In this document: positions 10,872 through 19,553 of the stretch, in pieces
Numbering within the stretch: position 1 is the first letter of the stretch
Layout of the letters: every line of letters starts with the position of its first letter
Assembly: GCF_008000815.1 (NCBI RefSeq)
Contig: NZ_CP042806.1
Span: 6,262,001-6,326,000 of the forward strand
DNA: 64,000 nucleotides
Reading direction: 5' to 3'
Origin: Terriglobus albidus
GTDB taxonomy: Bacteria > Acidobacteriota > Terriglobia > Terriglobales > Acidobacteriaceae
Notes under the pieces: model-generated
The model's input: the letters and a program-made list of their open reading frames with translations, nothing else
Told to the model about the DNA's origin: nothing
Databases searched by the model: none
Translations under genes and position numbers: made by a program

Positions 10872-10918
10872 CAGGGATAGCAAACGGTTCGATCAGTGCC
10901 TAGGAAAGTAAAGGCGGG

Positions 10919-10941
10919 CCCATGTCCCCGAGGGACATGGG
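10919..10941. repeat. hairpin of the palindromic repeat family between the acetyltransferase gene and metE
   Basis: CCCATGTCCC and GGGACATGGG form a perfect 10-bp stem with a 3-base loop, followed by GGCACCGG as in other family members. It sits between two convergent genes and may help end both transcripts, although no T-run follows. Confidence 0.6.
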
Positions 10942-10989
10942 GCACCGGTGTATGGGTTATTCGAACTTGTCGATATCCCCTGTCAGCCA

Positions 10990-13260
10990 CTACTCCGTTG
11001 CCAACTCCTCCCGCACAGCCTTCGCAGCCGCCACCATGTTCTGCAACGAAGCCTCCGTCTCCGGCCACTGACGGGTCTTGAGGCCGCAGTCAGGGTTGAC
11101 CCATAGCTGATCCGCCTTCAGCGACACCAGCGCCATGTCCAGCAGGCTGTGGATCTCGTCCTGCGAGGGCACACGAGTCGCATGGATGTCCCAGACACCC
11201 GGGCCGATCTCGTTGGGATAGCCCTGTGCTTTGAAGTCCCGCAACAGAGCCATCTTCGAGCGCGCCGACTCCATCGAGATGACATCCGCATCCAGCGCCG
11301 CGATGGCAGGCAGGATGGTCTCGAACTCGGCGTAGCACATGTGGGTATGCACCTGGGTCTCAGGCTTCACCGAGCTGGTGGCCAACCGGAAAGCCTTCAC
11401 TGCCCACTCGAGATATGCCGCATACTCGCTCTTCCGAAGCGGCAGCCCTTCACGCAACGCCGGCTCATCGACCTGGATTACGCCGATCCCCGCGCGCTCC
11501 AGATCTTCAATCTCTTCGCGCAGAGCAAGGGCGATCTGGAAGGTGGTCTCGCTCTCGGGAATGTCATTACGGACGAACGACCACTGCAGAATCGTCACCG
11601 GCCCGGTGAGCATGCCCTTCATCGGCTTCGAGGTCAACGACTGCGCGAACTTCGACCAGCGCACTGTCATCGGCTCCGGGCGATGCACGTCGGCATAGAT
11701 GACAGGCGGCTTCACACAGCGGGAACCATAGCTCTGCACCCAACCGTTCTTCGTGAAGGCGAAGCCGTCGAGCTGCTCGCCGAAGTACTCGACCATGTCG
11801 TTGCGCTCGAACTCACCATGCACCAGCACATCCAGCCCCAGCTCTTCCTGACGGCGGATGCACTCTGCCGTCGCTTCCTCCAGGAACCTCTCGTATGTCG
11901 CGTCGTCGATCTGCCCCTTGCGCCAGGCAGCGCGGCGGCTGCGCACTTCCTGTGTCTGCGGGAAGCTGCCGATGGTCGTTGTCGGCAGCAGCGGCAGATG
12001 CAACGCAGCACGTTGCAGCGGAGCACGTTCCGCATACGTCTGCGGACGACTGAAATCCGTCTCGTTGAGCGTGGCCAACTTCTCACGAACCTGGCTTGGC
12101 CGCGCCGCGCGGCGCTGTTCCTCAAAGTGAGCAGCATTGGCGGCGAACGCCAGAGTATCGGCCGTAGCCAGATGGCGCACCTCGCCGAGCTTCTGTACGG
12201 CAAAGCTGAGCCGTTCGAAGAGGCCCTCGGGGAGCTTGTCTTCTCCGGTCTTATCGACCGGCACATGCAGCAGGCTGCACGATGGAGCCACAACTACCCT
12301 CTGCGGACCGAGCACACCAACAGCGCGGTCGATCAGGGGCTTCACCGCGGCATACTCTGTGCGCCAGATGTTGCGGCCATCGACAACTCCAAGGGACAGC
12401 GTCTTCTCCGGCGGAAGCGCCGCGAGTACGGCATCCAGTTGCTGCGGAGCACGCACGAGATCGATGTGCAGCCCGCTTACCGGAAGGGTTGCTGCGATCT
12501 CCAGGTTGTCGCCCAGCGCGCCGAAGTAGGTGGCCACCGTGATCTGCAGCGGCTGCATGGCCAGTACGGCGTAGGCCGTGTCATACACCTGCTGCCACTC
12601 CGGAGCGAGATCCGTGACCAGCATAGGCTCATCGAGCTGGACCTGGGTTGCTCCTGCCTCAACCAGTGCGCGCAGGACGGTTTCATACGCGGTCAGCAGC
12701 TTCGGCAGCAGGCTCAGCGGTTCAATTCCGTCAACGCTCTTGCCGAGCAACAGCAGCGTAATGGGACCAATGAGCACCGGCCGGGTGGCGATGCCGAGGG
12801 ACCGTGCTGCTTCGAACGCTTCGACGACTCCGGTGGGGTTGGCCTGGAAGTGCAGCCCGGCGGACCACTCGGGGACGAGGTAGTGGTAGTTGGTATCGAA
12901 CCACTTGGTCATCTCCAGAGCCGGCTGCTCGGCGCTGTTGCGGGCCATGTCGAAGTACTGGCGCAGGCTGGCCCTGGCTCCATCGATCTGGGCCTCGCCA
13001 TAACGGGCGGGCGTGGCTCCGAGGAGCACCATCGCGTCGAGCACCTGGTCGTAGAGGCTCAAGTCGCTGGAAGGGATAATGCCGATGCCAGCCTGCTGCT
13101 GCAGCAGCCAGTGCCTGCGGCGAAGATCGCGGGCGACGGCAAGAAGGTCGTCTTCCCCGGTCTTGCCGCTCCAGAAGGACTCAAGGGCGAACTTCAGCTC
13201 GCGATGGAGTCCCATGCGGGGAAAGCCCAGATTCGCAGTCGTCAGTTTTGCGGTAGTCAT
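10990..13260 (-). CDS. metE: 5-methyltetrahydropteroyltriglutamate-homocysteine methyltransferase (cobalamin-independent methionine synthase)
   Basis: A 756-residue enzyme for the last step of methionine synthesis without B12. It begins with [18 protein letters not shown], the folate-site signature. The C-terminal half carries the zinc ligands: His and Cys in [10 protein letters not shown], Glu in VISMESARS and Cys in [11 protein letters not shown]. Length matches E. coli MetE (about 753). I chose the ATG at 13260 because AAGGA precedes it and homology starts there; the frame upstream runs into the riboswitch leader. Expression is expected to be turned off by cobalamin through the leader at 13440-13602. 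The presence of MetE with such a leader predicts a B12-dependent MetH elsewhere. Confidence 0.97.
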   Translation of the reverse strand: MTTAKLTTANLGFPRMGLHRELKFALESFWSGKTGEDDLLAVARDLRRRHWLLQQQAGIGIIPSSDLSLYDQVLDAMVLLGATPARYGEAQIDGARASLRQYFDMARNSAEQPALEMTKWFDTNYHYLVPEWSAGLHFQANPTGVVEAFEAARSLGIATRPVLIGPITLLLLGKSVDGIEPLSLLPKLLTAYETVLRALVEAGATQVQLDEPMLVTDLAPEWQQVYDTAYAVLAMQPLQITVATYFGALGDNLEIAATLPVSGLHIDLVRAPQQLDAVLAALPPEKTLSLGVVDGRNIWRTEYAAVKPLIDRAVGVLGPQRVVVAPSCSLLHVPVDKTGEDKLPEGLFERLSFAVQKLGEVRHLATADTLAFAANAAHFEEQRRAARPSQVREKLATLNETDFSRPQTYAERAPLQRAALHLPLLPTTTIGSFPQTQEVRSRRAAWRKGQIDDATYERFLEEATAECIRRQEELGLDVLVHGEFERNDMVEYFGEQLDGFAFTKNGWVQSYGSRCVKPPVIYADVHRPEPMTVRWSKFAQSLTSKPMKGMLTGPVTILQWSFVRNDIPESETTFQIALALREEIEDLERAGIGVIQVDEPALREGLPLRKSEYAAYLEWAVKAFRLATSSVKPETQVHTHMCYAEFETILPAIAALDADVISMESARSKMALLRDFKAQGYPNEIGPGVWDIHATRVPSQDEIHSLLDMALVSLKADQLWVNPDCGLKTRQWPETEASLQNMVAAAKAVREELATE

Positions 13261-13439
13261 ATGCAGGTTCCTTGTCAGCGGTTCTTCCGCCGGGAACCAC
13301 CCGTGCGCAGTCTCTACGCCTCTGCCTAAACAGCAGAAAGCAAAAGAGATCGTCTGCAAAGTCCAATCCACGAGACCAGCATCCACAAGCGCACGCCGCA
13401 GTGGGAGAAGGCCGTGCCTGCTCCTCCACGGTGGTGGCG

Positions 13440-13602
13440 GCAGGCCGGTCTTCGGACTTTGGGCTGCCTACAAGATGCCGCTTCCCAGCTCCGCCAGGAG
13501 CCAGTGCGATGATGCATCCTTCGTTCCCATTACCGCTGCGGGACAGCGCCGGATTCACACCGGCTTCCCGTTTAACCGCCGCCCGTGAGCGGCAGCACCT
13601 GC
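13440..13602 (-). ncRNA. cobalamin riboswitch upstream of metE
   Basis: Read on the minus strand, the leader holds the conserved cobalamin aptamer core in order. These are GCAGGTGCTGCC (closing helix), GGTTAAACGGGAAGCCGGTG, GAATCCGGCGCTGTCCCGCA, GCGGTAATGGGAACGA, and the terminal B12-box-like AAAGTCCGAAGACCGGCCTGC. The ends pair (GCAGG with CCTGC). About 180 bases of expression platform lie between the aptamer and the metE ATG, including CCGTG...CACGG. I did not find a clear T-run terminator, so control of translation initiation or Rho is possible. By known family behaviour it should repress metE when adenosylcobalamin or methylcobalamin is plentiful. Confidence 0.92.
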
Positions 13603-13736
13603 ACAGGCCTAGTCTATCGAACCGGCCGGGACACTGCTGCAGCCGTGGTGCAACCCGGCGGAAGAGGGCCAGCGCAAGCAGAATCTGGGGTATACTGAAA
13701 AACGTTGTCCAATGCAGTAACTCCGTAAGGGAAACC

Positions 13737-13934
13737 ATGCCTAAGCTCAAGACACACTCAGGTGCGGCCAAGCGCTTCAAGAAGACTGGTACCGGCAAGA
13801 TCAAGCGCGGTCAGTCGAAGATGCGCCACATCCTCACCTCGAAGGAGAGCAAGACGAAGCGCAAGCTCGGCAAGTCGTCTTATGTCTCCGACGGCGACCA
13901 CGCAAAGGTCAGCCGCATGATTCCCTACGCGTGA
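13737..13934 (+). CDS. rpmI: 50S ribosomal protein L35
   Basis: A 65-residue basic protein, [20 protein letters not shown] to the end, with the L35 pattern of Lys/Arg-rich loops and the KMRHILTSK segment. It binds 23S rRNA in the large subunit. The ATG at 13737 has GTAAGGGAA upstream (SD-like). TATACT at 13691 is a plausible -10 element. Usually rpmI follows infC; here no infC precedes it, and the upstream gene is the divergent metE leader. A 184-base structured spacer, with GGGCC at 13985-13989 and GGCCC at 14004-14008, separates it from rplT. Such spacers can host L20-dependent autoregulation, which is untested here. Confidence 0.96.
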   Translation: MPKLKTHSGAAKRFKKTGTGKIKRGQSKMRHILTSKESKTKRKLGKSSYVSDGDHAKVSRMIPYA

Positions 13935-14118
13935 GCGTAGGCAGAATCTGAACCATTTCAGGTTGAGCCGCTGGAGACAGCAACGGGCCAAGAAAAGCGT
14001 ACCGGCCCCTCGGTGAGCACAAGGGTGCAACACCGACATCAGACCTGAAGCAGCAAGCGCGTGAAGAGGTACTCTCACCTCCAGCCGCCAAAACGAAGTA
14101 CGCAAAAGGAGAAACACG

Positions 14119-14493
14119 ATGCCTCGCGTAAAACGTGGCACAAAACGCAGTGACCGGCGCAAAAAGATTCTTAAGCGCGCAAGTGGTTACTTCCTCACAA
14201 AATCGAAGCTCTACCAGGCAGCGCAGGAAGCTGTTGAGCGTGGACTGAAGTTTGCCTACACCGGCCGTAAGCAGAAGAAGCGTCAGTTCCGCTCGCTGTG
14301 GATCGTCCGTATCGGCGCCGCCGCCAAGCTGAATGGCCTGAGCTACTCGCAGTTCATCAGCGGCCTGAAGAAGGCCGGCATTGAGCTGGATCGCAAGGTT
14401 CTGGCCGACATCGCCGTCAACGACGCCGCGGGCTTCACCGCCCTGGCCCAGCAGGCCAAGGATGCCAACGCCGCCGCCAAGCAGGTTGCGTAA
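14119..14493 (+). CDS. rplT: 50S ribosomal protein L20
   Basis: A 124-residue protein starting [20 protein letters not shown]. It has the long basic N-terminal helix and the globular C-terminal part ([20 protein letters not shown]) of L20. It binds 23S rRNA early in 50S assembly and in several bacteria represses its own operon. AAAAGGAGAAAC upstream is a good ribosome binding site. A strong terminator follows at 14513-14550, closing the rpmI-rplT unit. Confidence 0.97.
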   Translation: MPRVKRGTKRSDRRKKILKRASGYFLTKSKLYQAAQEAVERGLKFAYTGRKQKKRQFRSLWIVRIGAAAKLNGLSYSQFISGLKKAGIELDRKVLADIAVNDAAGFTALAQQAKDANAAAKQVA

Positions 14494-14512
14494 GTAACCG
14501 CTGCAAAGTTTC

Positions 14513-14550
14513 AAACTAATGGGCGCGACTTCGGTCGCGCCCATTAGTTT
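14513..14550 (+). terminator. terminator after rplT
   Basis: AAACTAATGGGCGCGAC and GTCGCGCCCATTAGTTT form a perfect 17-bp stem closed by a TTCG tetraloop. The T-rich tail is the last part of the 3' arm. It begins 19 bases after the rplT stop. Confidence 0.9.
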
Positions 14551-14699
14551 GTCGGCTACCGATAAAGCACCTACGGAACGGAACCGCGTAAAAGCAGATT
14601 TCTCCGCTACGGCTCCGAAATGACAAACAAAATGGGGATCAGGCCGAAGCTGCTTCGAGTTTTTGCGGTTTCGTAAACTCCATCAGCTATTCTGTCTTC

Positions 14700-16091
14700 A
14701 TGGCCACTGCCGCCGGATCCCCTCAAAGAACCTTGAGCGTACCTGACCAGAGCGACGACCAGATGACCGGAAAGCCTCCCTTTGAACCATGGGGACGCTA
14801 TCCGAAATACAACGCAAACGTTGTTCCCCTGCAGTGGCAAAGCGACTTTCCCGCCATCGTTTCCAGATACGGCGGTATGCATAACGGCGCACTTGCCGTG
14901 GGCATGGGCCGCAGCTACGGCGACGTCTGCCTGCTGAAAGACGGCAATCTGATGGTCACCACCGGGATGAACCGTATCCTGGGCTGGGATCCTGAGACCG
15001 GCATACTGACGGCCGAGGCCGGCATGACGCTGGCGCAGATTCTGGACTTCTGCGTTCCGCGCGGCTACTTTCTGCCCGTCACCCCCGGCACGAAGTACGT
15101 GACCCTGGGCGGAGCGATCGCCAACGACATTCACGGCAAGAACCATCACGTTGCCGGCACCTTCGGCTGCCATGTGCCGGAGTTTGAGCTGGTGCGTTCC
15201 GATGGGACCCATCTGCGCTGCTCCGCGACAGAAAATCCTGACTGGTATGCCGCTACCATCGGCGGTCTGGGCCTCACCGGCGTCATCACCTGGGCGAAGC
15301 TGAAAATGAAGCCCATCGTCAGCCGCAAGATCGACTACGAGGGAATCCAGTTTCACGGCGTCGACGAATTCCTCGCGCTGACTGAAGCCAGCAAGCACGT
15401 GGAATACACAGTGAGCTGGATTGATTGTTCCTCGACCGGCAAGAACTTTGCCCGCGGCGTCTTCATGCAAGGCGACCACACCCGCAATCCGGGAGAGCTG
15501 AAGCCTTCGCCCGAGCCGAAGCTGATCTTCCCGATCGAAGCTCCGGGCTTCATGCTCAACTCTGCTTCGGTCGCCGCGTTCAACACGGTCTTCTTCCATA
15601 AGCAGATGAAGAAGCGCGTCACCGCGCTGCAGGACTACGAGCCGTTCTTCTATCCACTGGATAAGGTGTTGAAGTGGAACCGCATGTACGGCACCAGCGG
15701 CCTGCTGCAGTTTCAGTACGCCATTCCATGGGAGCATGCGCGCGAGGGCACCATCGCCATCCTGAACGAAGTTGCCAAGAGCGGCCTCGCGTCCTTCCTG
15801 GCTGTGCTGAAGGCCTTCGGCGATGTTCCGTCGCCCGGCCTGCTCAGCTTCCCGCAGCCTGGCATTACGCTGGCGCTGGACTTTCCCATCAAGCCTGGCA
15901 AGAGCTTCCCGCTCTTCGACCGCCTGGCCCAGATGACGCTGGAGTTCGGCGGCAAGCTGTATCCGGCGAAAGATGCCCGCATGACCGCTACGCAGTACCA
16001 GAAGAGTTATCCAGAGTGGCAGCAGTTCCTACGCTACAAAGACCCGCTGCTCTCCTCCAGCTTCTGGGAGCGCGTGACACGAGAGGAATAG
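14700..16091 (+). CDS. FAD-binding oxidoreductase, DprE1-like (decaprenylphosphoryl-ribose oxidase family)
   Basis: A 463-residue flavoprotein of the PCMH/VAO type. The FAD-binding domain has GMGRSYGDVCLLKDG, LTAEAGMTLAQILDF, PVTPGTKYVTLGGAIANDIH and HHVAGTFGCHV. The substrate domain has LLQFQYAIPW, and the C-terminus carries ALDFPIKPGKSFPLFDRLA and GGKLYPAKDARM. This order matches DprE1, which oxidises a polyprenyl-phospho-sugar at C2. The next gene, 10 bases downstream, is a short-chain reductase like DprE2, which finishes the epimerisation. The pair would convert a lipid-linked ribose to arabinose or a related sugar for cell-surface glycans. Substrate identity is inference. Confidence 0.82.
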   Translation: MATAAGSPQRTLSVPDQSDDQMTGKPPFEPWGRYPKYNANVVPLQWQSDFPAIVSRYGGMHNGALAVGMGRSYGDVCLLKDGNLMVTTGMNRILGWDPETGILTAEAGMTLAQILDFCVPRGYFLPVTPGTKYVTLGGAIANDIHGKNHHVAGTFGCHVPEFELVRSDGTHLRCSATENPDWYAATIGGLGLTGVITWAKLKMKPIVSRKIDYEGIQFHGVDEFLALTEASKHVEYTVSWIDCSSTGKNFARGVFMQGDHTRNPGELKPSPEPKLIFPIEAPGFMLNSASVAAFNTVFFHKQMKKRVTALQDYEPFFYPLDKVLKWNRMYGTSGLLQFQYAIPWEHAREGTIAILNEVAKSGLASFLAVLKAFGDVPSPGLLSFPQPGITLALDFPIKPGKSFPLFDRLAQMTLEFGGKLYPAKDARMTATQYQKSYPEWQQFLRYKDPLLSSSFWERVTREE

Positions 16092-16101
16092 AACAACACC
16101 A

Positions 16102-16842
16102 ATGAGCGAACGAGTTCTTGTACTGGGGGCAACCTCCGGCATTGCTGAAGCTACGTGCCGCGTATGGGCCAAACAGGGCGCAAGCCTGGTGCTGGTAGGC
16201 CGCAGCGCAGATAAGCTGGCCGCCGTGGCCGCCGATCTGCGGGCGCGCGGAGCCAGACTTGTGGAGACAGCGGTTGCCGATCTGGATGACACTGCGCGGC
16301 ATCCGCAACTGTTGGCCGACTCCATCAACGCACTGGGCGGGCTGGATGTTGCCTATCTTGCCCACGGCATCATGGGCGAGCAGCAGCAGTCGGAAGAAGA
16401 CTTCAACGCCGCCGCACAGGTGCTGTACACCAACTTCCTGTCGCCGGTCTCGCTGTGCACCTGGCTGTCGAACTACTTCGTCAAGCAGGGCCGCGGTGTG
16501 CTGGCAGTGATCTCTTCCGTAGCCGGTGAGCGCGGACGTAAATCCAACTACGTCTACGGCTCTTCGAAGGCGGGTCTGAGCGCCTTCCTGGATGGCCTGC
16601 GCAACCGTGTGGACCGCCAGGGTGTCACGGTGCTCACCATCAAGCCCGGTCCGGTAAAGACCGCGATGACCATGGGCATGAAGGGCAGCGAGAAGTTCGC
16701 CGATCCGGATAAGGTAGCGCAGAGCATCGTCGACGCGATCCACGCGAAAAAAGATGTCCTGTACGTGCCCGGCATCTGGAAGATCATCATGTTTGTGATC
16801 CGCCATATTCCGGAGTCGGTCTTCAAGAAGCTCAATCTGTAG
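16102..16842 (+). CDS. SDR-family oxidoreductase, DprE2-like
   Basis: A 246-residue short-chain dehydrogenase. The NAD(P)-binding motif is GATSGIAEATCRVWAKQGA near residue 8. The catalytic Ser is in VISSVAGERG, and the Tyr-x3-Lys is in YVYGSSKAG. The C-terminal region has IKPGPVKTAMT and ends in a hydrophobic, basic tail (IMFVIRHIPESVFKKL), typical of DprE2-like enzymes that act at the membrane. It follows the DprE1-like gene by 10 bases, so they form an operon. Its 3' end overlaps the 3' end of comEC on the other strand by 11 bases. Confidence 0.85.
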   Translation: MSERVLVLGATSGIAEATCRVWAKQGASLVLVGRSADKLAAVAADLRARGARLVETAVADLDDTARHPQLLADSINALGGLDVAYLAHGIMGEQQQSEEDFNAAAQVLYTNFLSPVSLCTWLSNYFVKQGRGVLAVISSVAGERGRKSNYVYGSSKAGLSAFLDGLRNRVDRQGVTVLTIKPGPVKTAMTMGMKGSEKFADPDKVAQSIVDAIHAKKDVLYVPGIWKIIMFVIRHIPESVFKKLNL

Positions 16843-19531
16843 TGACGCTGCCATCGTCACGCAGCAGAAAAGTAGAAGCACCACGCAGGTCCGTACGCTC
16901 CGTACGGACTTGTGCTGTTTGCAGCCGCTGCAGGATCTCCATACGCGGATGGCCGAAGCGGTTATGTCTTCCGGCGGAGATGACGGCGTAGCCGGGATGC
17001 AGCGCCTGCAACAGCTCCGGCGTTGTGGAGGAGAGGCTGCCGTGATGGCTAACCTTCAGCAGCGTGACCGGATGAACCATGCTCGATGAGAGCATCGTAG
17101 CTTCGCTCTGCCGCTCTGCGTCGCCTTCCAGCAGCACGGAGGCGCGGCCGTAGTCGATCTCCATCACCAGAGAGTCGTTATTGATCGGCCCAAGGCCATT
17201 GGGTGCAGATGCCTGTGGAGCCAGCACTTGCACGTGCATACCGTCCCAGGTCAGCGAGTCGGGAGCATGCAGCCAGCGCACGATAGTTCCCTGCTCGCGC
17301 GCCTGCTGCAAGAGACGATGGAACGATGCCGAACCGGCGTTCACACTGACCCACAATTCACGTGGATGAAAGTTTCGCAGGACGGCAGCCATACCGCCCA
17401 TGTGATCGCTGTGCGCATGGGTGAGGGCAACCACATCCAGCGTGCGGATTCCACGAGACCAGAGATAAGGGGAGACTACCTCTTCGCCGATATCCCAGCC
17501 TCCGTTGGAGGGCTGCGTGGAACCGACCTGACCTCCTGCATCGATCAGCATGGTTGCTCCGTGCGGTGCGGCCAGCAGGATGGAGTCTCCCTGGCCGACA
17601 TCGAGCGCCGTGACTTCCAGTTGTCCTTGATGCAGCGGGGCGCGGTAAGCCCACGTGACCGCAAGCATCGCCACTGGAAGCAGGACGGCCGTCAGCCATA
17701 CCCAGCGGCCACGGCGCCGTACCAGCCACAAACACCCGCCCCAGCATGCAAGAGCAAAGAGCATGGCCCACACCGGCGGTGCAGGCATGCGGAGATCGAC
17801 CGCGGGCGCGTAACTGACCCGCTGCGCGATCTTGGTCATGGCATGCAGTAGCAGCGATGCCGCTGCCGCGGGAAGAATCGCCAGCCACGGTGAGAGCAAG
17901 GATGCAAGAAAGGCCACGATTGCCGTCGGCATCAACATTCCCAGAAGCGGCACGCAAAGCAGGTTGAGTGGCACAGAGAAGAGAGTGAGGCGATGGAAGT
18001 AGACGGCCATGGGCAGTGCCATCACCATCTCGGCTACAAGACTGACAAAGGCGAGTTCCACGAGATGTAGTGCAGCACGTACGATCCATGCGGGCAGGCT
18101 GCGAGCCCATGCTCCAAGGATCCATCCCACGGGCCGCCCGTACATTCGCAGCAATACACGGAAGTGCGCAATCCGCGGAGGAAAACCGGTATCGAGTTGC
18201 ACCAGACGCAGCCTCTGCGTCGCCCGGAGATACGGCTGCACGGTGCGCTCAAGCAGAGGCACGGCGATCCCTCCGATAGCGATGATGACCAGCAGCGACA
18301 TCTGCAGGCTGGCTTCAAAGATCAGGTGTGGTGCTTCCGCAATCACTACAACCGCCGCAAGGCCAAGGGCGTTCAATGTGCTGGGCTCGCGGGAGAGCCA
18401 GCGTGTGAGCAGGAAGACAACCGTCATGGTCAACGCGCGCTGCACCGGCGGCTGGAAGCCGGTGAGCAAGGCATAGATCGTTGTAAGTCCAATCGTGATC
18501 AACACACGCCCGCCTTCCGGAAGACGACGCGGCAGCAACATGTAGATCATCGCTGCCAGCAGAGCCAGATGCATCCCGGCGACGACGAAGACATGGAAGG
18601 TGCCGGTACGCTCAAAGGCAAGACGCATGCGGTGATCCAACAGCGTGCGGTCACCAAAGAGCATGGCGCTCAGCATGCCGGCATCATCCTGCGTGAGTCG
18701 CAGCATGGTTGGCAGCATGCGGTTTCCGCGGGAGTCGGCTACGCGCTGCAGGCGACCGGCTGACCACGTTGCCCAGGCATGCAACATACAGGTAAACCCA
18801 GCATGAGACGCCGGCGTTGGCTGCAGCACGGTTGCATGAATGCTGGCGGTGGCGGCGATTCCCTGCTGTCCCAGGTAATCGGCATACTGCCACACGCCCT
18901 GGTCGAGATAGCGTTCCGCTGTGCGCATCTGCGCGGCAAACGCGAGCCTGTCACCGCAATGCAGACGCGGAAGCCCGGTCACGTCGGCAGCCTGCACATA
19001 GAGACGAAGGCCTCCCTTCACCGGCAGCATGCGCGATGTCTCGGGCTTCACCTCTTCGACGCTGTCGACCGCAAGATCCACGGCAAGGAGCTTTGCATGC
19101 TTCGGCGCAGACTCTTCTTCCAGCGCCTCGGGATCAAAGGTTTCGGGAGCATAAGCTGCGGCGCTAAGCGGCTGGACACGGACCACCTGCGCAGTGATCT
19201 GGCGACTCAGTCGATCGGCATACTGCGATAACTCCGATGCAGTGGCAGCACGAGGTTCCAGCTCCAGACACAACATGCCCGCTACCAGCCAAAGCAACAA
19301 CGCAGGCCAGAGCGCGACCCGCGGGGCATAACGCAGCGCGAGCCATGTCACAAGAACACAACACGCGCTAAGCCATAGAAGGCAGCCGATCGGAGTCCAG
19401 TTCCATCGCGCCAGAAGAATGCCGAAGACGAAGCTTACAGCGGCAAGAAAGACAGGAATACGCCCGAGCCGCAACGGCTCAATCGCCCAGCGAGGCCACA
19501 ACGTATCGAGAATGGATGTGGCCCCGTGCAC
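16832..19531 (-). CDS. comEC: ComEC/Rec2 DNA internalisation protein
   Basis: An 899-residue membrane protein with the three expected parts. These are an N-terminal DUF4131/OB-like region (about 1-220), the central Competence domain with many hydrophobic segments (about 260-560), and a C-terminal metallo-beta-lactamase-fold domain with LTHAHSDHMGGMAAVL, VSHHGS and GRHNRFGHP. ComEC forms the channel that brings single-stranded DNA into the cytoplasm during transformation; the MBL domain may degrade the other strand. All metal-ligand motifs appear intact. The start used is a GTG at 19531, 22 bases after the rlmD stop. It is the last gene of a minus-strand run starting at nadC. Confidence 0.92.
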   Translation of the reverse strand: MHGATSILDTLWPRWAIEPLRLGRIPVFLAAVSFVFGILLARWNWTPIGCLLWLSACCVLVTWLALRYAPRVALWPALLLWLVAGMLCLELEPRAATASELSQYADRLSRQITAQVVRVQPLSAAAYAPETFDPEALEEESAPKHAKLLAVDLAVDSVEEVKPETSRMLPVKGGLRLYVQAADVTGLPRLHCGDRLAFAAQMRTAERYLDQGVWQYADYLGQQGIAATASIHATVLQPTPASHAGFTCMLHAWATWSAGRLQRVADSRGNRMLPTMLRLTQDDAGMLSAMLFGDRTLLDHRMRLAFERTGTFHVFVVAGMHLALLAAMIYMLLPRRLPEGGRVLITIGLTTIYALLTGFQPPVQRALTMTVVFLLTRWLSREPSTLNALGLAAVVVIAEAPHLIFEASLQMSLLVIIAIGGIAVPLLERTVQPYLRATQRLRLVQLDTGFPPRIAHFRVLLRMYGRPVGWILGAWARSLPAWIVRAALHLVELAFVSLVAEMVMALPMAVYFHRLTLFSVPLNLLCVPLLGMLMPTAIVAFLASLLSPWLAILPAAAASLLLHAMTKIAQRVSYAPAVDLRMPAPPVWAMLFALACWGGCLWLVRRRGRWVWLTAVLLPVAMLAVTWAYRAPLHQGQLEVTALDVGQGDSILLAAPHGATMLIDAGGQVGSTQPSNGGWDIGEEVVSPYLWSRGIRTLDVVALTHAHSDHMGGMAAVLRNFHPRELWVSVNAGSASFHRLLQQAREQGTIVRWLHAPDSLTWDGMHVQVLAPQASAPNGLGPINNDSLVMEIDYGRASVLLEGDAERQSEATMLSSSMVHPVTLLKVSHHGSLSSTTPELLQALHPGYAVISAGRHNRFGHPRMEILQRLQTAQVRTERTDLRGASTFLLRDDGSVTTD

Positions 19532-19553
19532 AGATGGACAACGCCTGCAAAAA

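Noticed and set aside
11149-13329. A 726-codon open frame on the plus strand opposite metE
   Set aside because: Its translation shows no known motif; metE with zinc ligands and riboswitch is clearly the real gene.
13261-13386. An N-terminal extension of metE
   Set aside because: It lies in the riboswitch leader, and a better ATG with AAGGA is at 13260.
14607-15737. A 376-codon frame opposite the DprE1-like gene
   Set aside because: Runs through the FAD-binding motifs of the real gene on the other strand and has no family match.
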